A stretch of DNA of 64,000 bases from Bacillus norwichensis (GTDB lineage Bacteria > Bacillota > Bacilli > Bacillales > Bacillaceae_C): NCBI RefSeq assembly GCF_014836955.1, contig NZ_JACSPV010000001.1, positions 84,765-148,764 on the forward strand, written 5' to 3'. This document shows, in pieces, positions 8,944 through 17,968 of this stretch; position 1 is the stretch's first letter, and every line of letters begins with the position of its first letter. The translations under genes and the position numbers were made by a program. Under the pieces are notes generated by a model. It searched no databases. It was not told where the DNA came from and worked only from the letters and a program-made list of their open reading frames with translations.

Positions 8944-10404
8944 TTATTCTTTAGTATAGCGAAGGGTTGGCTTCCTTGCTGCCAATGTTTCATCCAATCT
9001 TTTTACACTTGTATTATGAGGTGCCTCCTGGACAATTTCAGGATTTTCTTCTGCTTCCTTAGCAATTTGAATCATCGCGTCAATGAAGCCATCCAGCGTC
9101 TCTTTTGATTCCGTTTCGGTCGGTTCAAACATCATGCACTCTTCTACATTAAGCGGGAAATAAATAGTTGGCGGATGATAGCCAAAATCAAGCAGTCGCT
9201 TAGCGATGTCTAGCGTTCTAACCCCCAATTTCTTTTGGCGGGATCCGCTTAATACAAATTCATGCTTACAATGCGTGTCATACGGTAAATCGTAATAAGG
9301 AGCAAGCTTCCTCATCATATAATTTGCATTCAAAACGGCGTATTCCGTAACGGCCTTAAGTCCATCCGGTCCCATAGAACGGATATATGTGTAAGCTCTC
9401 ACGTTAATACCAAAGTTCCCAAAATATGGTTTTACTCTTCCAATGGAGTTTGGTCTGTCATAATCAATGATAAATTGGTCATCTTTTTTCGTAATAACCG
9501 GTTTTGGAAGGAATGGAATCAAATCTTTTTTCACACCAACTGGTCCTGAACCAGGGCCGCCTCCACCGTGCGGGCCAGTAAAGGTTTTATGAAGGTTTAA
9601 ATGAACAACATCAAATCCCATGTCGCCAGGGCGTGCTTTAGACATAACCGCATTCAGGTTTGCTCCGTCATAGTAAAGCTTTCCACCTGCTCCATGAACA
9701 ATTTCTGCCATTTCAAGGATCTGTTCCTCAAACAACCCCAGTGTATTTGGGTTTGTCAGCATCAACGCGGCTGTATCCGATCCAACGAGAGACTTAAGAT
9801 GTTCCAAATCGACAAGACCGTTTTCTCCGGAACGGACCGTTATTGTTTCAAAACCTGCAACGGTAGCTGATGCTGGGTTAGTTCCATGAGCGGAGTCAGG
9901 AACAATAACCTTTGTCCTTTCCACATCACCGTTCGCCTCGTGGAAAGCACGGATCATCATCAGCCCTGTCCACTCTCCATGCGCTCCTGCAGCAGTTTGC
10001 AGAGTAACCTCATCCATTCCTGTAATTTCTTTTAAATGCTCCTGTAAATCATACATCAGTTCTAAAGCACCTTGAACGGATGACTCTGGCTGCAGCGGGT
10101 GTATATGAGCAAAGCCAGGGATACGAGCGACAGCTTCATTGATTTTCGGATTGTATTTCATTGTACAAGAACCAAGCGGATAAAAGCCTGAGTCAATTCC
10201 ATGGTTACGGGTTGAGAGCTCGGTATAATGCCTCATGATATCCAATTCAGAAACCTCAGGTAAATTAGGTTCCTCTTCCCTCAAATACCCTGTTGGAATG
10301 CATTGCTCAATATCAACTTCTGGCACGTCGATATCAGGCAAACTGTATCCTATGCGTCCGGGTGTGGATTTTTCAAATATTAATGGCATAATCTCTGCAC
10401 TCAT
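8944..10404 (-). CDS. gcvPB: glycine dehydrogenase (P-protein) subunit 2
   Basis: C-terminal half of the split pyridoxal-phosphate P-protein, which decarboxylates glycine and loads aminomethyl on lipoyl-GcvH. 486 residues. The PLP lysine sits in [18 protein letters not shown], preceded by the cofactor-binding Asp/His region [10 protein letters not shown]. The start ATG at 10404 overlaps the gcvPA stop as ATGA, indicating translational coupling and the 1:1 subunit ratio needed for the heterotetramer. GGGGGAT is the ribosome site. Last gene of the riboswitch-controlled operon. GcvH is encoded elsewhere. Confidence 0.97.
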   Translation of the reverse strand: MSAEIMPLIFEKSTPGRIGYSLPDIDVPEVDIEQCIPTGYLREEEPNLPEVSELDIMRHYTELSTRNHGIDSGFYPLGSCTMKYNPKINEAVARIPGFAHIHPLQPESSVQGALELMYDLQEHLKEITGMDEVTLQTAAGAHGEWTGLMMIRAFHEANGDVERTKVIVPDSAHGTNPASATVAGFETITVRSGENGLVDLEHLKSLVGSDTAALMLTNPNTLGLFEEQILEMAEIVHGAGGKLYYDGANLNAVMSKARPGDMGFDVVHLNLHKTFTGPHGGGGPGSGPVGVKKDLIPFLPKPVITKKDDQFIIDYDRPNSIGRVKPYFGNFGINVRAYTYIRSMGPDGLKAVTEYAVLNANYMMRKLAPYYDLPYDTHCKHEFVLSGSRQKKLGVRTLDIAKRLLDFGYHPPTIYFPLNVEECMMFEPTETESKETLDGFIDAMIQIAKEAEENPEIVQEAPHNTSVKRLDETLAARKPTLRYTKE

Positions 10405-11747
10405 TGATTATCCCCCAATTCTGTAATAAATTGATCAATCTCTTCTTTTGTCCGCAGCTCTGTTACTGCAATAAGCATATGGTTTTCAAGCTCTGAATAG
10501 CTGCGGCTAAGGTCATAGCCGCCAATTATGCCTTTTTCAAGAAGGCTTTCATTCACCTCATAGACAGGTTTTTTTAGTTTAATAACAAATTCATTGAAAT
10601 GATATCCGTCCAAAGGAAGTTCAAATCCCTTTTTCTTGAAAGCTTCTTTCGCATAATGTGCTTTTTGAATATTTTGTACAGACATTTCTTTGATCCCTTT
10701 TTTTCCTAAAGCTGTCATCGCCACAGATGCAGCCAACGCGGTCAATGCCTGATTCGAACAAATATTAGATGTAGCTTTGTCTCTCCGAATGTGTTGCTCC
10801 CGAGCTTGCAAAGTCAATACAAACCCTCTTTTTCCATCCTCATCGACGGTTTGTCCCACTAGCCTTCCTGGAACCTTTCTCATCAGCTTTTTCGATACCG
10901 CAAAGAATCCGCAATGCGGTCCGCCAAAGGAAGTCGGAATACCAAACGGCTGTGCGTCTCCCACAACGATATCAGCTCCAAGGCTTCCTGGTGAAGCAAG
11001 AACACCGAGTGCTAAAGGATTGCTTGATACAACAAATTGCGCTTTTATATCATGCACAAGAGGCTCAATGTCTTTCAAAGGCTCAACAAGCCCAAAGAAA
11101 TTCGGATATTGGACTATAACCGCAGCAACGTCTTGGTCAAGTTCAGATTTAAGGGCTTCAATGTCAGTCAATCCATCTTTGTACGGTACTTCAACCACGT
11201 CAATGTTCTGTCCCTTAGCGTATGTCTTTAACACATCTCGTGATTCAGGATGAACAGTCTGCGATACAAGCACTTTTTTACGCTTTGTATGACCCGCACT
11301 CAGCATCGCAGCCTCCGCAAGCGCTGTGCCTCCATCATACATCGACGAGTTGGCTACATCCATCCCTGTAAGCTCACAAATCATTGTCTGGAATTCAAAG
11401 ATAGCTTGCAGTTCGCCCTGTGAGATTTCGGGCTGATATGGAGTATAGGCTGTATAAAATTCTGACCTAGAAATCACGTGGTCTACAATTATTGGAATGT
11501 AGTGATCATACACACCTGCGCCAAGAAAACTTGCGTTACTTTTTAAGTCGGCATTTTTAGCGGCAAGGTCAGTAAGTTCTTTCATTAATACCGTTTCAGA
11601 TTTCGCTTGCTTTATATTGTACTCGCCTTTGAACCGGACTTTTTCCGGGATATCAAAAAATAGCTCCTCAACCGAATCCGCTCCGATTGTCTCCAGCATT
11701 TCTTTTTTATCCTGCTCAGTCATAGGGAGATAACGATGTTTAATCAT
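10401..11747 (-). CDS. gcvPA: glycine dehydrogenase (P-protein) subunit 1
   Basis: N-terminal half of the split P-protein. About 448 residues from [14 protein letters not shown] to the end. It shows the fold-type I pattern of the family ([43 protein letters not shown]) without the PLP lysine, which is in gcvPB. The start at 11747 is preferred because GGAGG lies 10 bases upstream; an upstream in-frame ATG at 11765 would overlap that site. It lies 19 bases past the gcvT stop, in the same transcript. Confidence 0.95.
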   Translation of the reverse strand: MIKHRYLPMTEQDKKEMLETIGADSVEELFFDIPEKVRFKGEYNIKQAKSETVLMKELTDLAAKNADLKSNASFLGAGVYDHYIPIIVDHVISRSEFYTAYTPYQPEISQGELQAIFEFQTMICELTGMDVANSSMYDGGTALAEAAMLSAGHTKRKKVLVSQTVHPESRDVLKTYAKGQNIDVVEVPYKDGLTDIEALKSELDQDVAAVIVQYPNFFGLVEPLKDIEPLVHDIKAQFVVSSNPLALGVLASPGSLGADIVVGDAQPFGIPTSFGGPHCGFFAVSKKLMRKVPGRLVGQTVDEDGKRGFVLTLQAREQHIRRDKATSNICSNQALTALAASVAMTALGKKGIKEMSVQNIQKAHYAKEAFKKKGFELPLDGYHFNEFVIKLKKPVYEVNESLLEKGIIGGYDLSRSYSELENHMLIAVTELRTKEEIDQFITELGDNQ

Positions 11748-11766
11748 AGTTCCTTCATCCTCCATC

Positions 11767-12873
11767 CTACTTTTTTGGGCGTTTATAAAACGGCGTTTGA
11801 ATGATTTTTGCTTTTAGGCGTTTTTTACGCACTTCTATTTCCACTTCATTTCCCTCTTCAGCATAATCAGAGCTAATCAAGACAAGCCCGATATTTTTCT
11901 TCAACGTCGGGGATTGCGTTCCTGAAGTGACATAGCCAATTTCGCTGTCACCTGAAAAAACTTTGTAGCCGGTTCTTGGTATGCCTCTGTCAATCATTTC
12001 AACACCGGCAAGTTTTCTTTCCACACCTTGTTCCTTTTGCTTTTTCAGGGCTTCTTTTCCGATAAAGTCAGCCCCTTTATTCAACTTGACGGCAAATCCC
12101 AATCCCGCCTCTAAAGGAGTAATTTCAGATGAAAGCTCTTGTCCGTATAATGGAAGTGCCGCTTCAAACCGTAGTGTATCCCTGGCACCCAGGCCGCATG
12201 GTACAATTCCCTCATCTTTGCCTATTTCGAGCAGAGTTTTCCATAATTTTTCCGCGTCCTCCGCTTGGCAATATATTTCAAACCCATCTTCGCCCGTATA
12301 TCCAGTACGTGAAACAATGGCTCTGGCTCCATCTAGATCTACGTCCTGTTTAAACTTGAAAAAACCGATGTCATTCAAATCAGTATCTTTTGAAAGCTTC
12401 TGTAGGATCGACTGAGCTTTTGGACCTTGAATGGCAATTAATGCATATTGATCCGAAACATTTTCAACGCTAATATCACCGGCTATATGCTCCTTTAGCC
12501 AGTCAAAATCTTTTTCCGTATTTGCGGCGTTTACAACAAGGAAATATTCTTCTTCACCCAGTTTATAAACAAGCAAATCATCAATAACTCCGCCATTTTC
12601 ATAGCATAATGCTGTATACATTGCGCCGCCGACTTTGAGCTTGGAGAAATCATTAGTCATCATTTTCTGTAGGAAGTCAAGGCTGTCATTCCCTTTGACG
12701 ATAACCTCACCCATATGGGATACATCAAAAATACCGGCATTCTTTCGTACTGCTTCATGCTCATTTTTGATGCCAGAAAATTGCACCGGCATGTCCCAAC
12801 CGCCAAAATCGATTGTTTTGGCCCCAAATTCTTTATATAAAGGATACAATGGGGTCTTCTTTAAATCGGTCAT
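11767..12873 (-). CDS. gcvT: aminomethyltransferase (glycine cleavage T-protein)
   Basis: Moves the methylene group from aminomethyl-lipoyl-GcvH to tetrahydrofolate, releasing ammonia. 368 residues with the classic start [24 protein letters not shown], the folate-binding FDVSHMGEV segment, the catalytic Asp region NDFSKL and the [14 protein letters not shown] block. The C-terminal barrel holds [17 protein letters not shown]. First gene of the operon, directly after the tandem glycine riboswitch. AAGGAGG precedes the ATG at 12873. Confidence 0.97.
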   Translation of the reverse strand: MTDLKKTPLYPLYKEFGAKTIDFGGWDMPVQFSGIKNEHEAVRKNAGIFDVSHMGEVIVKGNDSLDFLQKMMTNDFSKLKVGGAMYTALCYENGGVIDDLLVYKLGEEEYFLVVNAANTEKDFDWLKEHIAGDISVENVSDQYALIAIQGPKAQSILQKLSKDTDLNDIGFFKFKQDVDLDGARAIVSRTGYTGEDGFEIYCQAEDAEKLWKTLLEIGKDEGIVPCGLGARDTLRFEAALPLYGQELSSEITPLEAGLGFAVKLNKGADFIGKEALKKQKEQGVERKLAGVEMIDRGIPRTGYKVFSGDSEIGYVTSGTQSPTLKKNIGLVLISSDYAEEGNEVEIEVRKKRLKAKIIQTPFYKRPKK

Positions 12874-12923
12874 GGTTTTTTCATTCCTCCTTGGATTTTG
12901 GTTCGTTATTGTTATGAGGGCAT

Positions 12924-12963
12924 AAAAAAAGACAGAAAGGCCCCATTAAAAGGTCTCTCTGTC
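12924..12963 (-). terminator. expression-platform terminator of the glycine riboswitch
   Basis: Stem GACAGAAAGGCC / GGTCTCTCTGTC followed on the minus strand by TTTTTTT. It abuts the second aptamer, so glycine binding should compete with it and switch gcvT on. Confidence 0.85.
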
Positions 12964-13125
12964 TTGGTACCTGAAAGTTTGACCGGGTAAATCCGGCTTT
13001 CCCCTTTGGTGGCTCCACATCGTGGAACACTCTCCAGAGCTGCGTCGGACAAGAGTCTTTTTGCCTGAGAGATTCACAGAATTTCTGCTTGCTCCTTCGG
13101 CGCTGTATATACAGTCTCTCCTCTT
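12964..13125 (-). ncRNA. tandem glycine riboswitch (two gcvT aptamers)
   Basis: On the minus strand, aptamer 1 (about 13121-13050) has GCGCCGAAGGAGCAAG and CTCTCAGGCAAAAAGA. Aptamer 2 (about 13040-12964) has CTCTGGAGAGTG, GAGCCACCAAAGGGG and AACTTTCAGGTACC. Both carry the conserved CTCTCAGGCA / TTTCAGGTA-type 3' cores. A short linker ending in ACTCTTGTCC joins them. This is the cooperative double aptamer that sits before gcvT in B. subtilis. Confidence 0.95.
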
Positions 13126-13257
13126 GTCTTCATTCGCCTATATTCTTTTAAAAAATGGTTATACTTAATATGTATATGGGTTTCTGTCCATTGTATCGTA
13201 CCACTCTTTGACATACTTTTCAAACTTTTTTCTTACAAATCCTTCAGGAGGTCTATC

Positions 13258-14949
13258 ATGTCTATTACAGTCAACTTCAACCGGAATTGGATGCCCGGAT
13301 TTTTGGACCGGTTTGAAAAAGACGGACCATGGGCAGACCAAAAACTGTTCAATCTATCGTTAATAGCTGAAAAACATCTTCTTGTTCCTGATTTCGAAGG
13401 TCTTGTTGCTCCAAAGCATCTACCGGAATTGACCCTGTTGCCTCATCAGGCCGAAACAGCCTCTAGAGTAATAGAGGACATGAATGGTAAAGCCATTTTG
13501 GCGGACGAAGTAGGGCTCGGGAAAACCATTGAAGCCGGACTGGTTTTAAAAGAATACATGATACGCGGCTTGGTAAAAAGAGCTCTGATTCTAGTACCCG
13601 CATCTCTCGTATCTCAATGGACTTTTGAACTTAATTCAAAGTTTTACATACAGGCCGTTGCTGCTACCAAAAGCTATGTCTGGGAGCAGTATGACTGTGT
13701 AGTGTCGTCGATCGATACAGCAAAACGGAGTCCTCATAGGGAAATTATTGCCGAGCAGGACTTTGATCTGATCATCATTGATGAAGCACATAAACTTAAA
13801 AACCACAAAACCAAAAATTATGAGTTTGTTCAGTCTCTCAAAAAGAAGTTTTGTCTCTTACTGACGGCAACGCCTATTCAGAATAAAATCGAAGAAATCT
13901 TTTACCTTGTCTCTTTATTAAAGCCTGGGCATTTGGGAAACCAATCAAGCTTTTTGGAAAAATATAAAAATAAAAGGCTGTCAGTCAAAGAAAACGAACA
14001 CTTAAAAAGTCTAGTAAACAAAGTAATGATCAGAAACAGAAGAACTGATACAGGAATTGAATGGACCCAGCGCCATGTAGAAACAATACCAATTGATTTT
14101 AATCAAGAAGAAAAGGAGCTTTATCAAGCCATTGATTTCCTGCGTCCACCTGATGTCCCTATGCCTGCATTTTCAATCATGACGCTTCAGAGGGAAGCTT
14201 GCAGCAGCAGAGAAGCCGTATTTTTCACTTTAAAAAACATGCTGCAAAAAGAAAAGCCGTCAGCACAATACATTCAATACATCCAATTAATTCAGCAAAA
14301 AATCAATGCAGTTACTCAAAATTCCAAAGCGGAAAAAGCCTTGCAACTGATCAGAAAAATTGACGACAAGGTCATTATTTTTACCGAATATAGAGCGACA
14401 CAATTATATTTGCAATGGTTCTTGCAGCAGCATGGGATAAAGTCGGTCCCATTCCGTGGTGGTTTCAAACGAAGTAAAAAAGATTGGATGAGGGATCTAT
14501 TCAAGAACCAAGTTCAAGTTCTTATAGCGACAGAGGCTGGCGGCGAAGGAATTAACCTTCAATTTTGCAGCCATGTCATTAACTATGATCTGCCCTGGAA
14601 TCCAATGAGATTGGAACAGCGAATAGGACGCGTTCATCGTCTCGGGCAAAAAGAGGATGTCCATATTTATAATTTTGCAGTAAAGGATACAATCGAGGAA
14701 CATATTGTCAATTTACTTACAAATAAAATTAAGCTTTTTGAACGAGTGGTAGGAGAACTAGATGATATTTTAGCTAAACTGGATGGTGGAAGCATCGAAG
14801 AACATATGATGGATATCTTCAAAACGTCCAGAACCGAGGGAGAAATGAAGGTAAAAATGTCCAACCTTGCAGCTATGATCGAATTTACTGATATGATAAG
14901 AAAGGAAGAGGCTGCCGATGCTTCAGCAGGAAATCCATCAATATCTTGA
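13258..14949 (+). CDS. yqhH: SNF2/RapA-type DNA helicase YqhH
   Basis: Superfamily 2 ATPase of 563 residues. RecA domain 1: motif I DEVGLGKTIEAGL near residue 85, motif II IIDEAHKL near 173, motif III LLTATPIQN. RecA domain 2: TEAGGEGINLQ and the motif VI arginines in LEQRIGRVHRLGQ. It lacks extra DNA- or chromatin-reading domains, so it is the minimal bacterial form related to RapA. The substrate is unproven, with DNA- or RNA-polymerase remodelling likely. The ATG at 13258 follows AGGAGG. Divergent from the gcv operon. It overlaps yqhG by 32 bases. Confidence 0.92.
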   Translation: MSITVNFNRNWMPGFLDRFEKDGPWADQKLFNLSLIAEKHLLVPDFEGLVAPKHLPELTLLPHQAETASRVIEDMNGKAILADEVGLGKTIEAGLVLKEYMIRGLVKRALILVPASLVSQWTFELNSKFYIQAVAATKSYVWEQYDCVVSSIDTAKRSPHREIIAEQDFDLIIIDEAHKLKNHKTKNYEFVQSLKKKFCLLLTATPIQNKIEEIFYLVSLLKPGHLGNQSSFLEKYKNKRLSVKENEHLKSLVNKVMIRNRRTDTGIEWTQRHVETIPIDFNQEEKELYQAIDFLRPPDVPMPAFSIMTLQREACSSREAVFFTLKNMLQKEKPSAQYIQYIQLIQQKINAVTQNSKAEKALQLIRKIDDKVIIFTEYRATQLYLQWFLQQHGIKSVPFRGGFKRSKKDWMRDLFKNQVQVLIATEAGGEGINLQFCSHVINYDLPWNPMRLEQRIGRVHRLGQKEDVHIYNFAVKDTIEEHIVNLLTNKIKLFERVVGELDDILAKLDGGSIEEHMMDIFKTSRTEGEMKVKMSNLAAMIEFTDMIRKEEAADASAGNPSIS

Positions 14950-15712
14950 ACAGTTTTTTACAGCGACAGGCTGTACCATTGAAGAAAGTGGTACGGGGTT
15001 CTTGACAGTCCAACTGACAATCGAAATGGATAAGGAACTGATGAACCGCCCATTTTATTGGACGTATCTCGAAAAAACAGGTGGTATCCCCAACCCAATG
15101 AAGGTTACTTTCATTACAGACCAGGAACAAGCACCTTCTGATATAAAGGGAGAGTTCATCCATTTTGGTGCACCACGGCTTCATCAAATCTTTGAAACCG
15201 CCCGAAAACTATCGGCCTATATTCGCCTTTACGAAAAGCCTATAATGAATGCGGGACAAAATGTCCCTCTCCATCCTTGGCTTAACGTAAATATGAAAAT
15301 ATCCTACCGGTCAGACAGAAAAAAGGATGTTTTCAGATCTTTCGGCCTGAATTTAATCAATGGAAGCCTAATAGAGTCATTCCATGAAAAAATCACAAAT
15401 ATTGTTCTATCGCCCAAAATACCGGATTATTGCTTTACTATTTCACCTATCATCATGCCAGCCAGCGGCTTAAAAAGAATTGAAACCTTTTTAACAAGTG
15501 AAGTTCAAAGCGAAGAACATCCATGGGCAGAAGCAGCCATGAAAAGGTGGGAGGAAGACACAAAACTGTTGAATCATTTTTATGAATATGTAGAAGAAAA
15601 GCCGGAAACTTTTTTTATTGAAAAAAATGCTTTGGAAGACCAATACAAGCCTTCCATTTATGCAGATATTCTGAACGGAGGAATCATCTATCTGAACTCC
15701 TTGCCCGCTTAA
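14918..15712 (+). CDS. yqhG: YqhG family protein
   Basis: 264-residue soluble protein of the Bacillus YqhG family, function unknown. There is no signal peptide or membrane helix. The start ATG lies inside the 3' end of yqhH (32-base overlap), so the two are probably coupled and may act together. It is convergent with yqzE and overlaps that gene's 3' end by 29 bases, an antisense overlap. Recognised from the fixed yqhH-yqhG pairing and features such as MNRPFYWTYLEKTGGIPNPM. Confidence 0.85.
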   Translation: MLQQEIHQYLEQFFTATGCTIEESGTGFLTVQLTIEMDKELMNRPFYWTYLEKTGGIPNPMKVTFITDQEQAPSDIKGEFIHFGAPRLHQIFETARKLSAYIRLYEKPIMNAGQNVPLHPWLNVNMKISYRSDRKKDVFRSFGLNLINGSLIESFHEKITNIVLSPKIPDYCFTISPIIMPASGLKRIETFLTSEVQSEEHPWAEAAMKRWEEDTKLLNHFYEYVEEKPETFFIEKNALEDQYKPSIYADILNGGIIYLNSLPA

Positions 15713-15908
15713 TCATCCTCCAAATTTTTCGTCTATCTTTTTTAAGCCACATGATAAGCGAAAAGGGCACCATTCCAAGCCAATTGACCAGGAATGGTGT
15801 TTTCATTTGTTTACGTTCATCCCTTTGTTTCTTTCTTTCCGACCTCGGTGTTTCCATACGCTGAATCAATGTTTTTGCCATATATTTCACATAATCATTT
15901 GTTGACAT
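15684..15908 (-). CDS. yqzE: YqzE family protein
   Basis: 74-residue basic protein with one hydrophobic helix near residues 41-56 (NWLGMVPFSLIMW). It begins MSTNDYVKYMAKTLIQRMETPR, the family signature. In B. subtilis yqzE likewise lies directly after comGG. Role unknown. The start at 15908 is taken from this conserved N-terminus; the 31-residue upstream extension in frame has no conservation that I recognise. Confidence 0.85.
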   Translation of the reverse strand: MSTNDYVKYMAKTLIQRMETPRSERKKQRDERKQMKTPFLVNWLGMVPFSLIMWLKKDRRKIWRMIKRARSSDR

Positions 15909-15984
15909 GAGCACACATCCCTTCATTAACAGAAGTATGTCCAAAACAGCGGAAATTGAACCTTTGTTAAGAGAGATGCAAGAG

Positions 15985-16118
15985 CAGAGTGAGGGAGGCA
16001 TTACAGCAAAGCCCTAATTCAATTTACATCGTGAAATGGACCGCAATTACACATTTTTGATACCACGTGACTCGACCCTTGCACTGATGGCACCTGTCCA
16101 TCTAAACCACCACATCCT
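15985..16118. repeat. composite intergenic repeat, copy 3 (degenerate)
   Basis: Between comGG and yqzE. ATTACAGCAAAGC followed by TTTACATCGTGAAATGG matches ATCACAGCAAAGC / AACTACATCGTGAAAGG at 53840-53880. Further on, TTGCACTGATGGCACCTGTCC and CACATCCTGTCAC resemble the hairpin module. No gene between yqzE and comGG. Confidence 0.55.
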
Positions 16119-16119
16119 G

Positions 16120-16455
16120 TCACTTTACTTTTACATTAGAAAGCGACCTTTCTTCCTTCTTTTCATCTTCAATAAACGGAATGCTCCCACTTTCTCGATC
16201 ATTTTGTGCACTAACTTCATTCCCAGACTCCGGAGCAAAATGACTATTCTGAAACATGTCCCTTTCCAAAGATTCGTTTCCCGCCTTTTTTCCGGCAATA
16301 AGCTGTTGATGTATTTCTTTTTTGTAAAACTGCCTGATCTCACTTATATAACGATATTGAGATACATAGGAGGATGCTGCGTGACCTACAGCAAATATTG
16401 CGATCAGAATAAGAATCAAGGTAATAGGTAAAACAGATCCCCGTTCATTGATCAT
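16120..16455 (-). CDS. comGG: competence protein ComGG
   Basis: Minor component of the competence pseudopilus. 111 residues. The N-terminal membrane helix (MINERGSVLPITLILILIAI) lacks the FTLxE prepilin motif, as in other ComGG proteins. The long charged tail resembles a pilin-like stalk. The start overlaps the comGF stop (ATGA). Assigned mainly from its position as last comG gene, as the sequence family is variable. Confidence 0.8.
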   Translation of the reverse strand: MINERGSVLPITLILILIAIFAVGHAASSYVSQYRYISEIRQFYKKEIHQQLIAGKKAGNESLERDMFQNSHFAPESGNEVSAQNDRESGSIPFIEDEKKEERSLSNVKVK

Positions 16456-16910
16456 GTGGTCCCCTCCTCTCTTGGCGGCATTAGAAATCTAGCTTCTTCC
16501 TTTGTTCCATCTAAAAATTCAACATAAATCGTAAGCATTGGGTCCTCTTCTCTTATTTCAAAGCGTCTAACGTTTTGCAGGACAACCTCATGTCCCTTGT
16601 CCTCTACCTGTCTTCTGATGTTCAAACTGTATCGTTCATATTTGATAGAAACCCTGTTTTTCAGCAGATAGATCCTTTCATGTGAACCACTTCTGAAGCT
16701 GTCGGTTGTGGAAAGTTCATCGCGCAGCTGAATAAGAAAGATATTCCATTCATAATCTTCTTCTGGAGATAACGAACGGTCAACTGCGGAAAACCAATGA
16801 TACATGAGAGGAAAAAGGGACATAATTACCGTTATGATGAGTATCGAAAAAATGGATTCCAACAGGGTGAACCCTGCTTGATTACTCAACGCAAAGTCTT
16901 TTTTCTTCAT
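16452..16910 (-). CDS. comGF: competence protein ComGF
   Basis: Pseudopilin-like minor component of the DNA-uptake pilus. Class III signal MKKKDFALSNQAGFTLLESIFSI: cleavage is expected between G and F by the prepilin peptidase ComC, and E at +5 is present. The start at 16910 lies inside the end of comGE, so translation is coupled. The ribosome site is weak; a TTG a few codons downstream (LSNQAGFTLLE) is an alternative start. Confidence 0.85.
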   Translation of the reverse strand: MKKKDFALSNQAGFTLLESIFSILIITVIMSLFPLMYHWFSAVDRSLSPEEDYEWNIFLIQLRDELSTTDSFRSGSHERIYLLKNRVSIKYERYSLNIRRQVEDKGHEVVLQNVRRFEIREEDPMLTIYVEFLDGTKEEARFLMPPREEGTT

Positions 16911-17208
16911 AATGGACACACACTTTCCAATTCCCTTTCTCAGTCTCTTCCATGTTCAAATCGAACTCTATATCGTGTAAGCTAATCCGGGCATCTCCAA
17001 TTACACCAATAGCCGTATGCTTCTCCACATGTTCGTACATGAGCCTGTAAGCTGTCATTTCAATTTTTCCATCCTTCAATCTGGCAAGCATATTTGACAT
17101 GAGAGGAAAAAATGAGGAGGTGACCAACAGGATAAGACTGAGCGAAACAATACCCTCTAAAAAAGTAAAACCACCCTCATTCTTTAACAACAAACCTCCC
17201 CCTTCCAA
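16882..17208 (-). CDS. comGE: competence protein ComGE
   Basis: Minor pseudopilin. N-terminus KNEGGFTFLEGIVSLSLIL shows the prepilin cleavage site and hydrophobic stalk; the usual Leu of FTLLE is Phe. The frame begins with ATG at 17208 inside comGD, but GGGGGAGG directly precedes TTG at 17190, which is the more probable start (MLKNEGGFTF). It overlaps both neighbours, as is typical of this tightly coupled operon. Confidence 0.82.
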   Translation of the reverse strand: MEGGGLLLKNEGGFTFLEGIVSLSLILLVTSSFFPLMSNMLARLKDGKIEMTAYRLMYEHVEKHTAIGVIGDARISLHDIEFDLNMEETEKGNWKVCVHYEEKRLCVE

Positions 17209-17626
17209 TATGAAATGTCAGTTCAATCGACTGATCATTCAGAGCGAAATTTACAATCCCAAAATTGTTAATTGTCCCATCTGGAGTGATGTGGAATCTT
17301 AGCTGCTTCAGAGAGCCTCCTGTAATTTTGACAGGAGGCGGAAGATGCCTGATAAATAATACTCCCGTGTTGTCCCCAGTGGCAGAATATTGACTGCTTT
17401 CTCTCGAAAAGTTCACGGAAACCCGCTCTTTTCTATGGATTGCATGGGAATGAGCATAGTATAGGTCAGATCTTAGTTGAGAAACGAACATCTTTTTTTG
17501 CACCCATTCCATCATTGGATTCACCGTAATCATGCCAAAAAGGAGAACAACTGATACTACTAAAAGGACAACTAGAGATTCCAATAAAGTAAACCCGCTG
17601 TTTGAACGAAGCTTTTCATACGCCAT
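17177..17626 (-). CDS. comGD: competence protein ComGD
   Basis: Minor pseudopilin of 149 residues: MAYEKLRSNSGFTLLESLVVLLVV, cleaved after Gly11. The remainder shows the GspH-like pattern (LRSDLYYAHSHAIHRKERVSVNF). It starts one base after the comGC stop. Confidence 0.9.
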   Translation of the reverse strand: MAYEKLRSNSGFTLLESLVVLLVVSVVLLFGMITVNPMMEWVQKKMFVSQLRSDLYYAHSHAIHRKERVSVNFSRESSQYSATGDNTGVLFIRHLPPPVKITGGSLKQLRFHITPDGTINNFGIVNFALNDQSIELTFHIGRGRFVVKE

Positions 17627-17627
17627 T

Positions 17628-17951
17628 CTAATTTGCCCCTACTGCTACTTCACCGGTTTCAGAATTTATGGTTAGCGTTTTTCCATTCGGGCACTTCAAA
17701 TCTTCATTTTTTAAATAACCCTCTGTTTTCAATTGCTGCACAGTTGGAATTTCTCTTTTGTCCATCCGATAAGCCTCAACCTGCCCTTGCAGCATCTGTC
17801 GCAGTCCATCGCAGCCTTTTTCATTAATGTTGGAGCTGTGTTTCGTAATATTGGGCAACGCTATCAAAAGCAATATTGTTATGACAAGCAAAACGACCAT
17901 CATTTCCACTAGTGTAAAAGCTTTCTCATTTCTAATGATTAGATGCTTCAT
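17628..17951 (-). CDS. comGC: competence major pseudopilin ComGC
   Basis: Major subunit of the competence pseudopilus that carries DNA across the wall. 107 residues. The prepilin motif is NEKAFTLVEMMVVLLVIT: Ala instead of the usual Gly at -1, an accepted but uncommon choice for prepilin peptidases. Two cysteines in the globular part (KGCDGLRQ, LKCPNGK) match the intramolecular disulfide known in ComGC. 17 bases after comGB. Confidence 0.94.
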   Translation of the reverse strand: MKHLIIRNEKAFTLVEMMVVLLVITILLLIALPNITKHSSNINEKGCDGLRQMLQGQVEAYRMDKREIPTVQQLKTEGYLKNEDLKCPNGKTLTINSETGEVAVGAN

Positions 17952-17968
17952 TTAAACCTTCTCCTTTT

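Noticed and set aside
9601-9870. Long frames opposite gcvPB, gcvPA, gcvT, pgpH and others.
   Set aside because: They are shadows of strong genes, with no ribosome sites and no family signatures.
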